DNA of 64,000 nucleotides, taken from contig NZ_CP106953.1 in assembly GCF_030419005.1 (NCBI RefSeq), forward strand, positions 673,246 through 737,245, in the 5' to 3' direction. The position numbers and the translations under genes are program-made. The stretch is from Eleftheria terrae (GTDB lineage: Bacteria > Pseudomonadota > Gammaproteobacteria > Burkholderiales > Burkholderiaceae_C). Below the pieces are notes generated by a model. It was not told the DNA's origin and searched no databases. It worked only from the letters and a program-made list of their open reading frames with translations. Positions 1 through 8,737 of this stretch are shown one piece after another (positions within the stretch are counted from its first letter, which is position 1; each line of letters begins with the position of its first letter).

Positions 1-1740
1 TGGCCCCGCCCGCTGGCCACGGTGGTCCGGGGTGGCGCGGGACAGAACTTCGCGCAGATGTACATCGACATCGCGCGCGCCTATCAACTGGCGCTGCGAT
101 GGAAGATCTCCGGCGACACCCAGTTCGCGGACCGCGCCGTCGTGTTCCTCAACGCTTGGTCGTCGACCTTGACGAGCATCATCGGGAACGCCGATCGTTT
201 CCTCGCTGCTGGCATTTATGGATACCAGTTCGCGAACGCGGCCGAGATCATGCGCAGCTATGAAGGGTGGGCCGCCACGGATCTCGCTCGCTTTCAGCAG
301 ATGATGTTGAACGTCTTCTATCCGCTCAACCACCATTTCCTGGTGGCACACAACGACGCCGAGATCACCAACTACTGGGCCAACTGGGACCAGGCCAACC
401 TGGCCTCCATGCTGGCCATCGGCGTGCTGTGCGACCGTGTCGACATCTACGACGAGGCCGTCGGCTACTACAAGCGCGGTGCCGGCAACGGCGCGGGGCT
501 GCAGGCGGTGTATCACGTCCACCCTGGCAATCTCGGCCAGTGGCAGGAAAGCAGCCGTGACCAGGGCCACTGCACCCTGGGCATCGGGCTGGCCGCGGTG
601 TTCTGTGAAATGGCGTGGAACCAAGGCGACGACCTCTACGGTTATGAAAACAACCGCTTCCTCGCCGGCGCGGAGTACGTCGCCAAATCCAACCTGCGTG
701 ATGCCACCGGCGCATTCCATGCGATGCCCTTCCTGACCTACGTCAACAAGCACGGCGTGGCCTCGGGCGTCTCGCCTGCCGGACTGGGGCATCTTCGCGG
801 CGTCTGGGAGATCGTTCACCACCACTACGCGCACCGTCGTGGCATTGCGGCTCCCTGGTCCGCCAGGCAGGCGGCCCAGCTTCGACCCGAATCGGACGGA
901 GGCAATGGCGATCAGCTTGGCTTCGGCACGCTGGTCTTCACCCGCGATGCACCGCCTACCGTGGGCCGGCCCACCGGGCTCACCGCCCGGGTTCGCGGCT
1001 CTCAGGTCGTGCTGTCATGGTGGGGCAGCACCGGCGCCGTCAGCTACACGGTCAAGCGCAGCGCCCAGGCAGGAGGGCCCTACACGACGCTCGCGTCTGG
1101 CATTGTCGACCTGATGAGCTTCACGGACACCGACGTGCGCGCCGGGCAGGTCTGGCACTACACGGTGGAGGCCATCGGCACGGCGGGCGACAGCCACGCC
1201 TCCGAGGAAGCGCGTGCCGCCTTGTCGCCTGAACTGCTGCATCGCAGCGCCGCCGTCGAAGTGGCGAGCGCGCTGCCCGGTGGCCTGCTGGAGCGCCTGG
1301 CCGACTTTTCGATGTGCGCGCGGGTGTGGCTGCACAGCGTCGATACCTGGGCCCGGGTGTTCGACTGCGGCAGCGGCCCCCGCCGCTTCATGATGCTCAC
1401 GCCCCGCAGCAACACCGGCAGGGTGCGCTTTTGCATCACGACCGTGCACGGCCACAATCTTCAGGTCATCGAAGGCCCGGCCGCCTTGCCCACGGGACGC
1501 TGGGTGCACCTCGCCGTGACCTTGTCCGGGACACTCGGCACGCTTTACGTCGACGGCGTGGCGGTAGGTACCCACCCGCTCATGACGCTGGCCCCGTGTG
1601 ACCTGGGAGAGATCACTCAAGGCTGGATCGGCCGCTCCCAGTTCACGGCCGACCCGCTGCTGAACGGGCGAGTGGAGGACCTGCGTGTCTACAGCGGGGC
1701 CCTGAGTGCCGCTGATGTCGCCGCGCTGGCGGGTCAATGA
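1..1740 (+). CDS. Polysaccharide-lyase-like protein with FN3 and LamG-type domains, 5' end outside window
   Basis: The frame is open from base 1, so the start and any signal peptide lie to the left; a GTG at 22 is only the first start-like codon in view. About 579 residues are visible. The first ~290 resemble the all-alpha alginate-lyase superfamily (PF05426 type): the stretch NYWANWDQANLASMLAIG and a later SSRDQGHCTLGIGL are the usual core elements, with His, Tyr and Asn around them that could be catalytic. A fibronectin type III segment follows (roughly residues 315-400, with LSWWGSTGAVSYTVKRS). The rest is a LamG/concanavalin-type beta sandwich (ending RVEDLRVYSGALSAADVAAL), a common carbohydrate-binding end. 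It is probably secreted and degrades or modifies an acidic polysaccharide. The substrate cannot be told from sequence. Family call is by recognition, not search. Confidence 0.72.
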   Translation, partial: WPRPLATVVRGGAGQNFAQMYIDIARAYQLALRWKISGDTQFADRAVVFLNAWSSTLTSIIGNADRFLAAGIYGYQFANAAEIMRSYEGWAATDLARFQQMMLNVFYPLNHHFLVAHNDAEITNYWANWDQANLASMLAIGVLCDRVDIYDEAVGYYKRGAGNGAGLQAVYHVHPGNLGQWQESSRDQGHCTLGIGLAAVFCEMAWNQGDDLYGYENNRFLAGAEYVAKSNLRDATGAFHAMPFLTYVNKHGVASGVSPAGLGHLRGVWEIVHHHYAHRRGIAAPWSARQAAQLRPESDGGNGDQLGFGTLVFTRDAPPTVGRPTGLTARVRGSQVVLSWWGSTGAVSYTVKRSAQAGGPYTTLASGIVDLMSFTDTDVRAGQVWHYTVEAIGTAGDSHASEEARAALSPELLHRSAAVEVASALPGGLLERLADFSMCARVWLHSVDTWARVFDCGSGPRRFMMLTPRSNTGRVRFCITTVHGHNLQVIEGPAALPTGRWVHLAVTLSGTLGTLYVDGVAVGTHPLMTLAPCDLGEITQGWIGRSQFTADPLLNGRVEDLRVYSGALSAADVAALAGQ

Positions 1741-1780
1741 GCCGGAGGGAGGGCGGGCCCTGTGTGAGCTGGTCCCACAT

Positions 1781-1927
1781 GTGACCCTGGGAGACACCAC
1801 TGCAGGCTCGATCGGCGGCTCCCAGTTCACCGCCGACCCGCTGCTGAATGGGCGAGTGGAGGACCCGCGCGCCTAGAGTGGGCCCTGAGCACCGTCGATG
1901 TCACCACGCTGCGGGGCCATGAGCCCG
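1781..1927 (+). pseudogene. Degenerate duplicate of the preceding gene's LamG tail
   Basis: This stretch repeats the last ~145 bases of the lyase gene (1598-1745) about 180 bases downstream. Shared landmarks are CCCAGTTCAC, GACCCGCTGCTGAA and GGCGAGTGGAGGACC, then a copy of the GGGCCCTGAG...GTCGATGTCACC end. The copy carries a TAG where the original has TAC (in GTCTAC) and shows scattered substitutions, so it is not coding. It may be a leftover of an unequal exchange or of a neighbouring paralogue. Confidence 0.75.
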
Positions 1928-2294
1928 GGGCAGCAACCGGATTTGGAGTTGGCGGCAGGTCGGACCGTTCCGCCGGCAAGCCGCAGCACGGTGGATCGGC
2001 ATCCGTCCGACATGTCACCTGCGGTTCAACCGCAGCCCTCTTGCCACACAGCCTGAGGATGGCTCAGCACGGGGCACAGGACACCGCGTGCGCCATCGCG
2101 CGAGCCAGGCAGGCGCCCGCCCTCAAAGCACCCAAGCCGGCCCGGTCGCAGCAAAGACGGACCCGGTCGCTGAATCAGACGCAGGAAGCGACGGGACAGC
2201 CAGGATTCCCCAGGCCGTCTGCACCGCCCGAGCGCCTGGCAGCGAATCAGCAGATCACTCAACGTGCGCTGCGCCTTCGGACGCTGCGGGGTAC
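1928..2294. other. No gene recognised
   Basis: Between the decayed lyase tail and the csp terminator I see no frame with convincing codon use, ribosome site or family resemblance. The short open frames on both strands look like high-GC noise. Confidence 0.5.
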
Positions 2295-2325
2295 CAAAAG
2301 AAAAAACGCGGCCAATGGCCGCGTT
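2295..2325 (-). terminator. Rho-independent terminator of the cold-shock gene
   Basis: A perfect 9-base stem (AACGCGGCC at 2305-2313, GGCCGCGTT at 2317-2325) encloses a 3-base loop. On the minus strand it is followed by a run of T (complement of 2295-2306). It lies 51 bases beyond the csp stop, on the correct strand. Confidence 0.88.
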
Positions 2326-2376
2326 CTTCAGGTGGCGAGTCGCCCAAGCGCAGGGCACCAACGCCCCGTCGTCGGG

Positions 2377-2589
2377 TTACAGCACGCGAATGTTCGATGC
2401 TTGCGGGCCCTTGAGCCCTTGCTTCACTTCGAATTCGACGCGTTGGTTTTCCTGCAGGCTGCGAAAACCGCCGGTGCCGGCAATTTCCTTGAAGTGGGCA
2501 AACAGGTCCTTGCCGCCCAGGTCCGGCGTGATGAAGCCGAAGCCCTTGCCGTCGTCGAACCATTTAACAATGCCAGTTTCGGTCGTCAT
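2377..2589 (-). CDS. Cold-shock protein, CspA family
   Basis: A 70-residue single CSD/OB-fold protein, the standard length for the family. It carries RNP1 as KGFGFI (residues 15-20) and RNP2 as DLFAHF (residues 28-33), the aromatic surface that binds single-stranded RNA or DNA. CspA-type proteins act as RNA chaperones in the cytoplasm, keeping mRNA unfolded at low temperature or during growth change. The start ATG at 2589 is preceded by GAAGGAA at a normal distance. It is monocistronic, with a strong terminator 3' and a long non-coding leader 5', as is usual for csp genes. Confidence 0.95.
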   Translation of the reverse strand: MTTETGIVKWFDDGKGFGFITPDLGGKDLFAHFKEIAGTGGFRSLQENQRVEFEVKQGLKGPQASNIRVL

Positions 2590-2900
2590 GGATGATGTTC
2601 CTTCAGATGTTTGAGAAAAAAGTCAGTCGCGCAAATGAATTGCGCGAAGCAGAAACACTCAAGAAACGTCAAGCCGGGATTTCAACCTGGGCCGGCCCCA
2701 CATTGGTGATGCGAGGCGGTACGGGATAAGACCTTGAAGAAACGGTCTTGTGCATATCTGAGCGGCTAATGTAGCCGCTTGCGACGCACTGGCATCTCAA
2801 ATGATTCAATACCCCTTCTCGGCACTGCGAGATCCTGTCGCCGATCAGGGAAGGAGCCGGTGACTTCCTGATCAGGGCCGTCGGCTCCTGGGTCCCGCTT
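2590..2900 (-). promoter_or_regulatory. Leader/intergenic region of the cold-shock gene
   Basis: Just upstream of the csp ribosome site, reading leftwards, is a 7-base perfect hairpin (2628-2634 with 2640-2646) that could be part of a structured cold-shock leader. Farther right, an 8-base inverted repeat AGGAGCCG / CGGCTCCT (2852-2859, 2882-2889) sits just beyond the stop of the next minus-strand gene and might end its transcript. It has no T run. No promoter is assigned. Confidence 0.4.
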
Positions 2901-3236
2901 TCAGTTCAGCGCCAGCGCATCCAACTGCGCTTGGCTCAACAGGCAGTCACCGCGTGCGTCAGGCGCTGCCTCGACGCCCTCGGTCACGGTGAACAACAGC
3001 AAGGCAGGCGGGTTGTCGTAGGCCGGGTCGGCATATGCATAGACGGCCAGCAACTTCATGGGCCCGCTCCAGTCGAGCACCTCGATGCGCCTGACGTCAT
3101 AGCCCTCCGTCTTGTACGCAGCACAGATGGCGCTCTTCGCGCCAGCCAGCGTTTTCTCCCGCACCGGCGTCTCGATATCGCTGCCCGGCTGGCTCTGCGT
3201 GAACGGCTCGCCATTGATGAGATAGACCAGATTCAT
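2901..3236 (-). CDS. Hypothetical protein, 111 residues
   Basis: I do not recognise the family. The start ATG at 3236 has a good ribosome site (GGAGAG, about 4 bases before). The protein is soluble-looking, with no signal peptide or membrane span; it begins MNLVYLINGEPF and has a central VRRIEVLDWSGP and a hydrophobic YAYADPAYDNPPALLLF region. Codon third positions are GC-rich as in the neighbours, which supports a real gene. It is flanked by csp on the same strand and an unrelated plus-strand gene. Confidence 0.6.
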   Translation of the reverse strand: MNLVYLINGEPFTQSQPGSDIETPVREKTLAGAKSAICAAYKTEGYDVRRIEVLDWSGPMKLLAVYAYADPAYDNPPALLLFTVTEGVEAAPDARGDCLLSQAQLDALALN

Positions 3237-3445
3237 GCTTCTCTCCGAAACGCCGCCACACGCGGTATGCCCGCAGTCAGCGTCCCCGCGCGCATTCTAC
3301 GGGCCGCAGAAGCACCGACACCCACCGCCCCGATGCGCATTCGGCATAAGTGCGGTGGCAGGCCCTGCTTCACGGCAGATGCCGTCATTGAACCCGCGCC
3401 GCAGAAACGCTAGGCTGCATTCCCTGCAACGGCCAGGGCACAACC

Positions 3446-3769
3446 ATGTCATTCCTGTCGCGCTTCTTCCGCCAACCAAGTGCTCCAGCTGCGGGGCGCA
3501 CCACCGCAGGGATGGACGATGCCCTGGTGCTCGTGCCGGTGCCGGTGCCTGCGCTGGCCATCCTTCTGATCAACCTGGAGAAGAACAAGGGGGCCGCCTT
3601 GACAGAGCAGGAAGTGCTGGCAGCCAGAGACAAGGCGGCGTGCATGACGCTTCCCCTCTCGCAGAAGCGCCTGATGGACGAGAAGCGGGGCTACCAGGAC
3701 ATCGATCCTGAGAACGTCTGGCTCGAGTGGCAAGCGTTTTGTGCCGAGCGGGCACGCAGCAACCCTTGA
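3446..3769 (+). CDS. Hypothetical protein, 107 residues
   Basis: Family not recognised. It starts MSFLSRFFRQ and has a Val/Pro-rich hydrophobic stretch (VLVPVPVPALAILLINL, residues ~27-44), possibly a buried helix rather than a true membrane span. The C-terminal half is charged and ends near WLEWQAFCAERARSNP. The ribosome site is weak (GGCCAGGG upstream). Composition and codon use look coding. It runs towards the sensor kinase gene on the opposite strand. Confidence 0.5.
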   Translation: MSFLSRFFRQPSAPAAGRTTAGMDDALVLVPVPVPALAILLINLEKNKGAALTEQEVLAARDKAACMTLPLSQKRLMDEKRGYQDIDPENVWLEWQAFCAERARSNP

Positions 3770-4003
3770 GTCGCTCCAGGAGGACAGCTTCGATCACGGC
3801 TCGGGATCGCTGCCCGGGCAGTCGCAGGCGGCGCCCGCGGACCGGGCGGCCTCCACCATCGGAAGGGGCACGACTCCTGGTCGTCGTGCCTGGCGCCATG
3901 CCGGCCGTGCGGTGGGCCACGCCTGCCGCGGGCCGGTGCGAGAGGAGCAAGCACGCAACAGCTGCTGCCCGCGCTCGACACATCGACTTCCGCAACTGCC
4001 CGG

Positions 4004-5764
4004 CTAAGGCCCGGGAGGCGGGGCCGGCCGGCCCTCCACGGAGCGAAACCAACGACCGATCGTCTTTGCCATCTTGTCCAGGGTGCAAGGCTTGGTGAGG
4101 AAGTCGTCCATGCCGGCCCGCCGGGCCTCCTCGACGTTGCTTGCCAAGGCGTTTGCCGTCAGCGCAATGATGGGGAGGCGGGCCCGGCCCCGCGCCCGCT
4201 CGACCTCCCTCCAGCGTCGGCACGCCTCGTAGCCCGACACACCAGGCAGCATGCAGTCCATCAGGACCAGGTCGTAGGTTCCCGTATCAAGGCGCAGGAG
4301 TGCCTCTTCACCATCGGATGCAAGGTCGCAGTTGCAGCCCAGCCCGGCCAGCTGCGCCTCGATCACCAAGGCATTCACCGGGTTGTCCTCGACCACGAGG
4401 ATTCGTGGCGCCCCGCCATCAGTCCCCCCGGACGGCAGCGGGTCCGCCGGCATGAGCGGCGTCGCACCGCTGTGGGCAAAGCGCAGTTCCGGCGGCTCCT
4501 CCCGCTCGCGCAACACGTCGGCGGCATCCGCCGTGCGCACGGGAAGCTCGAACCAAAACCGGGTGCCCTCGCCCACCGTGCTTTCGTAATCGATCGTCCC
4601 GCCCATGAGTTGCACCAGGCTTTGAGAAATCACCAGCCCCAGCCCGGTACCGCCATGCCGCCTTGCATGCGAACTGTCCAATTGCCGGAACGGTTGGAAC
4701 AGATGCTCCCGGGCCTCGGGCGGGATACCAAGTCCGGTGTCATCGACCTGAAACCGCAACTTCACATCGGCGCCGCCTTCTTCCCGGGCAGCCAGTCGCA
4801 GCTGCACGCACCCGGAATCCGAGAACTTGACAGCATTGCTCACCAGGTTGCTCAGCACTTGCCGCACGCGATCCGGATCGCCCATCACTGCGGCAGGCAC
4901 CGCATCGTCGATATCGAGCTTGATGCCGAGCCCTTTGCTCTGTGCGTAGCTGATGAACAAGTCACCGACCTCTTCCATCAAGGCTGCGGGACTGAACGCC
5001 TCGAGCCGCAGATGCAATTCCTGCGCTTCGATCTTGGAGAGGTCGAGGATGTCATTGAGGATGCCGAGCAGCGACCGGCTGGAGCGCAGCAAGGTCTCGG
5101 CCAGCGACCGCTCGCGCTCGCCCAGCGTGGAACGCACCAACAGGTCGGCCGTGCCCAGGATGCCGTTCATCGGGGTCCGGATCTCATGGCTCATGGTGGC
5201 CAAGAACTCCGACTTGGCACGACTGGCCGCCTCGGCCGCCAGGCGGAGCCGCTCTGCCTCTGCCAGCAACTCGCCACGGTGGCTTGCTTCCTGCTCGAGC
5301 GCGACCAAGGCGTGCTTGAGGTGGCCAACGCTGGGGAGGGCCAGCGCTTGGGGCACCAAGCGCACGAGCGTCAGAGCAGTCAGCACGGACACCGCGGCCG
5401 TGACCGCCTTCAGGCTGCCTGACAGCCAGTAGCTCGGATTCCAGACGGTCCACACCTCCATGAAATGGGTGCCACCGCAACTCACGATGAACATCGCGAA
5501 GAGCAGGAACATCGAGTTGAACGGCAAGTCGCCGCGGCGGCGCACCAGGTGTAGAAGCGTCAGCGGGATGGAGACGTAAGCCAGCCCGATCAGCGCATCA
5601 CTGACGACATGTATCCCCAGCAGCGAGGGACTCCAGGTGAAGCAATAGCCATGCGGCAGCAAGCGGTCGGCAACGCTTTTGTCCTGCCACAGAGCGAACA
5701 CCAGACCGGTGCTTCCCGCCAGGAGCGCAACCACATGCCAGGGGCGGACGCTGAACGGTTTCAT
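4004..5764 (-). CDS. Hybrid sensor histidine kinase/response regulator with ETR1-type ethylene-binding membrane domain
   Basis: A 586-residue membrane hybrid kinase. Residues ~10-140 form several membrane helices that match the ethylene-receptor N-terminus: D56 in VVSDALIG, the stretch AYVSIPLTLLHLV, then C96 and H100 in FIVSCGGTHFMEVWT. The last pair corresponds to the copper-binding Cys and His of plant ETR1. A short coiled linker leads to HisKA (phospho-acceptor H193 in TMSHEIRTPMNGIL), HATPase (SNLVSNAVKFSD, DDTGLGIPPE, GGTGLGLVIS) and a receiver domain with D503 (LVLMDCMLPG) and K558. No output domain is present, so it should pass phosphate to a separate partner that is not in this window. 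The ligand is inferred from residue conservation only. It stands alone, with no cognate regulator beside it. Confidence 0.88.
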   Translation of the reverse strand: MKPFSVRPWHVVALLAGSTGLVFALWQDKSVADRLLPHGYCFTWSPSLLGIHVVSDALIGLAYVSIPLTLLHLVRRRGDLPFNSMFLLFAMFIVSCGGTHFMEVWTVWNPSYWLSGSLKAVTAAVSVLTALTLVRLVPQALALPSVGHLKHALVALEQEASHRGELLAEAERLRLAAEAASRAKSEFLATMSHEIRTPMNGILGTADLLVRSTLGERERSLAETLLRSSRSLLGILNDILDLSKIEAQELHLRLEAFSPAALMEEVGDLFISYAQSKGLGIKLDIDDAVPAAVMGDPDRVRQVLSNLVSNAVKFSDSGCVQLRLAAREEGGADVKLRFQVDDTGLGIPPEAREHLFQPFRQLDSSHARRHGGTGLGLVISQSLVQLMGGTIDYESTVGEGTRFWFELPVRTADAADVLREREEPPELRFAHSGATPLMPADPLPSGGTDGGAPRILVVEDNPVNALVIEAQLAGLGCNCDLASDGEEALLRLDTGTYDLVLMDCMLPGVSGYEACRRWREVERARGRARLPIIALTANALASNVEEARRAGMDDFLTKPCTLDKMAKTIGRWFRSVEGRPAPPPGP

Positions 5765-6730
5765 GAAGGCGACTCCAAAGTGCTACGCGGTGTGCAGGGC
5801 GGAGGTGGCTGGGCAGCAGTGCAATGATCACCATCGGCGTCACAGCGGCTCCAGACGGCCGGCACCGCTTCAGGTCAAACCATGTGCAGGGGGAGGTGGC
5901 GAGAACCGGCGGCGCCTTTGGGGCGCGCGTGAGCCACAAAAGCGCGGAAGCCATCGTTGGGGCGGCGACCCGCCGACGATTGAATTGCTGGACAAGCCGC
6001 CGCCGCTGCTTGCCTGCGGGCACGAGGCAAAGACGAATCGCGACAGCGGGGTAAGTACCTGACGACTGACATGATGAGATGCCGCGCAGCGGAGTGGCGT
6101 CCGGGGCCTTGCGGGCAGGAACTGCCGCAACTTCCTGAAGTGCAGCAGGCGGCGTGCCAGGCTCATGCGAGCTCTATCCGCCACGGTGACGCCGACGGGT
6201 CAGGCGTGGCAGAGGCGGGAATGTCAAGTTGCGACTTGCGACTTCGCCGCCGCGTTCGGCGGGCCAAAGAGATCAACCCATTCCCAGCCTGCTGCCGTCG
6301 ACCCCTGTCGCAAACGACCTCGCTGCCATGCAAGACCGAAGCTCCCCGCCTCGCCCGCGGCTGAAGCAGACGTGCGAGTCGCCCGCCACGCCATGCTGCA
6401 ACTCGACGCCGCCACCATGCCGCTCGGCAGCCGTTTCGTCACCCGGTGCGGCAAGCAGGCCCCCACCAGGAGAGCGCCGATCTCTCCCGTGAATCCCGTC
6501 GTGCTGCCAGCCCGGCCCACGAGCCCGCATCATGGGGCAGGCCGCCGCGGAGGCTGCCGGCTCAAGTGCTTGGAGCGCTCCCGCTCGAGGGACCGCTGGT
6601 GCCCAGGACCGTCATCGGAATCGGGCAAGGCCGGCACACCGCGCCTTCCCTGTAGGGGTCTACGACGCAGATCCTTCAGGACGATCACGCGCGGCTTTCC
6701 TGTTCGATCGTCGTTGCAGCCACCATGCCG
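5765..6730. other. Long stretch without a recognisable gene
   Basis: About 970 bases upstream of the sensor kinase. Open frames exist on both strands, but their translations are Arg/Ala/Pro-rich, lack ribosome sites and resemble no family I know. I see no tRNA or rRNA. It may be decayed sequence; the promoter of the kinase should lie near its left end. Confidence 0.45.
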
Positions 6731-6991
6731 CTACCGGCGTTCCTCGGCGACTGTCGCTGCATTGAGCAGCGCGGCGGTATCCCTGTTGGCAAGATCAACC
6801 AGCTGGTCGATGTCATCCGGGCGGCGGTCCCTGGCAAGGAAGACAATCGCACCCAGGACTTGATCGCTGGGTGAGATCACCCTGCGCAAGGCGTCTGCAA
6901 CACGCTGCGCCTCGTCCTGAGCGAACTTTCTTCTGATCAGGAATGCCCTGTCGGCCTCATTGAGGCCGTACTCTCTGCGGTCACGACTCAC
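6731..6991 (-). CDS. Hypothetical protein, 86 residues, GTG start
   Basis: Family not recognised. I place the start at the GTG at 6991 because AAAGGAAGG lies five bases before it; a longer frame reaches 7051 but has no ribosome site. The product begins VSRDRREYGLNEADRAFLIR and is mostly charged helix (QDEAQRVADALRRVISPSDQ), ending near DLANRDTAALLNAATVAEER. It looks soluble and could be a small regulator or partner protein, but nothing proves this. Confidence 0.5.
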   Translation of the reverse strand: MSRDRREYGLNEADRAFLIRRKFAQDEAQRVADALRRVISPSDQVLGAIVFLARDRRPDDIDQLVDLANRDTAALLNAATVAEERR

Positions 6992-7131
6992 GGTGGCCTT
7001 CCTTTGCGATGAATGCGCCTGCCACTTCCCAGTTGCATGGGGCAGCCACAATGGCGGTCCACGCCAATGCGCCGCCGGGCAGTGTCTGCCGCGCCCAGCG
7101 ACGGGACGCCGCGCCGGACACCCGTGTGGGT

Positions 7132-7767
7132 TCAGCCCGCCGCGCCCGGCTCGGTGTCGTCCCGGCCCGGCCGCGGCATGTCGGCGCCACCGGCCGCAGG
7201 GGGGGTCAGCGACCGGCGGCGGCTCCGCGCCGGCGTATCGCGCGTGGCAGCCGCCTTGGGCTTGGCCTTCTTGGCAGCGACCTTGCCGCGCTCGCGATCC
7301 GGTCGAGCGCCGCTGTCGCGCTTGGCGGCTGCCGCCTTGGCCTTCTTGGCGGGCACTGCCCGCTTCTTGGCGGCGGCGCGCTTGGGCCGGCTCGGTGCTT
7401 CGCCGCTCATTTCAGCGTCCACCGCGGTCGTGCGTTGGGAGCGCTCGGCGACGGCGAGAAAGGACGCAAGGTCCGCACCTTGCGCGATCGCGTCGCGCAG
7501 CCAGCGCGGCCGCGGACCCCGTCCCGACCATGTGTTGCCGGCGGCGTCGCGGTACTTGGCTGCGCCGGTGTCGGCTGCCCGCCTGGCCGCCCGTTTGGCC
7601 TGGTGCGGCTTTGCGGCTCCGAAGACATCCTCGACGGTGAACCCGTAGGCGGCCACATCAGCTCGGATCTGCGCGAGCCGGGGTGCGGCCTCCTTGCGTT
7701 TGGCCTCCTCCATGCGGCGCTGCAACACTTCCATCTGGGCTTGAAGCTGGGCGTAGGTCTTCGGCAT
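7132..7767 (-). CDS. H-NS family nucleoid protein with histone-H1-like basic tail
   Basis: 211 residues. The first ~35 residues form a coiled-coil (LQAQMEVLQRRMEEAKRKEA) expected to dimerise. Residues 71-90 (KYRDAAGNTWSGRGPRPRWL) are the H-NS C-terminal DNA-binding motif, with the W-x-GRG core that enters the minor groove of AT-rich DNA. After that comes an unusual ~120-residue tail rich in Ala, Lys and Arg (AAAKKRAVPAKKAKAAAAKR) resembling eukaryotic H1 tails. Most H-NS proteins end soon after the DNA-binding motif, so this is roughly twice the usual length. Such proteins silence AT-rich foreign DNA; several AT-richer or mobile pieces lie in this window. No strong ribosome site is visible before the ATG. 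Confidence 0.85.
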   Translation of the reverse strand: MPKTYAQLQAQMEVLQRRMEEAKRKEAAPRLAQIRADVAAYGFTVEDVFGAAKPHQAKRAARRAADTGAAKYRDAAGNTWSGRGPRPRWLRDAIAQGADLASFLAVAERSQRTTAVDAEMSGEAPSRPKRAAAKKRAVPAKKAKAAAAKRDSGARPDRERGKVAAKKAKPKAAATRDTPARSRRRSLTPPAAGGADMPRPGRDDTEPGAAG

Positions 7768-7890
7768 GGTGGTCGGCTGGACATGATTCAGGACCTGCGG
7801 AGCTTACCGGAATGCCGGGCTCGCCTCGCCTGTGGAGTCTTCCCTGTCGTGTCCTAATAGAATCGTTTGCACATTGGGAGGACAGCATCC

Positions 7891-8733
7891 ATGAGCGGAA
7901 GACCCTTGGGGCCCCTGTGTCAGGTGGTCAATCCACAGGCCATCGATCGAGGCACGCTGTGTTTGGCCGCGTCTCCTGTACCGGGTCCCGGCGGCCGCCA
8001 GACGCAAGACCTGCGCGCCCTCGACGAGGCGCTGGCCGCGCTGCAGGTCACGGCCCAGAACTTCGCCTGGCGGTTCATCACCGATGCGAAGGCGCGCGCC
8101 ACCTATGTGCGCCGAATTGCAGAGGCATCTGCCACCATCCGGGCCGACGTGCTGGCAGGCCGGGTCAGCGTCACCGAAGGCGCAGCTTTCGCGGTGCAGT
8201 CCCGCAACCTGATCATGGAAGAGATCCGCGCCATCACCTCTGCCATAGGAAAGGCGGGGGCGCAGTCCATCAAAGGCCAGGGTTTGACGGTGGAAGCTGC
8301 GCTGGAGAAGGCGGTCAAGAAGCTGTTTCCGGGACAGAGCTTCGCCGATCTGGCACCGGCCCAGAAGCGCCAGGTCTTCCTCGAGGTCATCGAGGCATCC
8401 GGCCGATCGAGCCCCAAGGTCACCGGGCAGGTGCCCAAGTGGACGCGCATCGGCCGCGGCCTTGCCGTCGCCACTGTCGCGATATCCGTCTACAACATCT
8501 GGGAAGCCGAGAACAAGTTGCGCCAGGGCGTCAAAGAGGGCGCCACGCTGGCCGGCGGCGCCTTGGGCGGTGCCGCCGCCAACGCCTCGGCCGGCTTCCT
8601 TTGCGGGCCGGGGGCTCCCGCGTGCGTCACCGTCCTGTTCATCATCGGCGGCATCGCAGGCGCCTTGGTGGCAAGCTCGGTGGCGGACCAGGTGCTGGAC
8701 CAGCGGGACATCGTCAGCTGGCTGGGAGAGTGA
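7891..8733 (+). CDS. Putative membrane-active effector (toxin) with glycine-zipper C-terminus
   Basis: 280 residues from the ATG at 7891, which has GGGAGGAC upstream; an earlier TTG would lie before that ribosome site. Residues 40-175 are helical and soluble. Residues ~187-204 form one hydrophobic helix, and residues 218-265 are two glycine-zipper helices (LAGGALGGAAANASAG and IIGGIAGALVASSVADQ), a pattern seen in pore-forming polymorphic toxins. The stop is only four bases before the next gene, whose product belongs to a family met as an immunity partner. I infer an interbacterial toxin, perhaps delivered by the type VI system whose vgrG lies 9 kb away. There is no PAAR or Rhs piece in the protein, and function is not proven. 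Confidence 0.55.
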   Translation: MSGRPLGPLCQVVNPQAIDRGTLCLAASPVPGPGGRQTQDLRALDEALAALQVTAQNFAWRFITDAKARATYVRRIAEASATIRADVLAGRVSVTEGAAFAVQSRNLIMEEIRAITSAIGKAGAQSIKGQGLTVEAALEKAVKKLFPGQSFADLAPAQKRQVFLEVIEASGRSSPKVTGQVPKWTRIGRGLAVATVAISVYNIWEAENKLRQGVKEGATLAGGALGGAAANASAGFLCGPGAPACVTVLFIIGGIAGALVASSVADQVLDQRDIVSWLGE

Positions 8734-8737
8734 CGAG

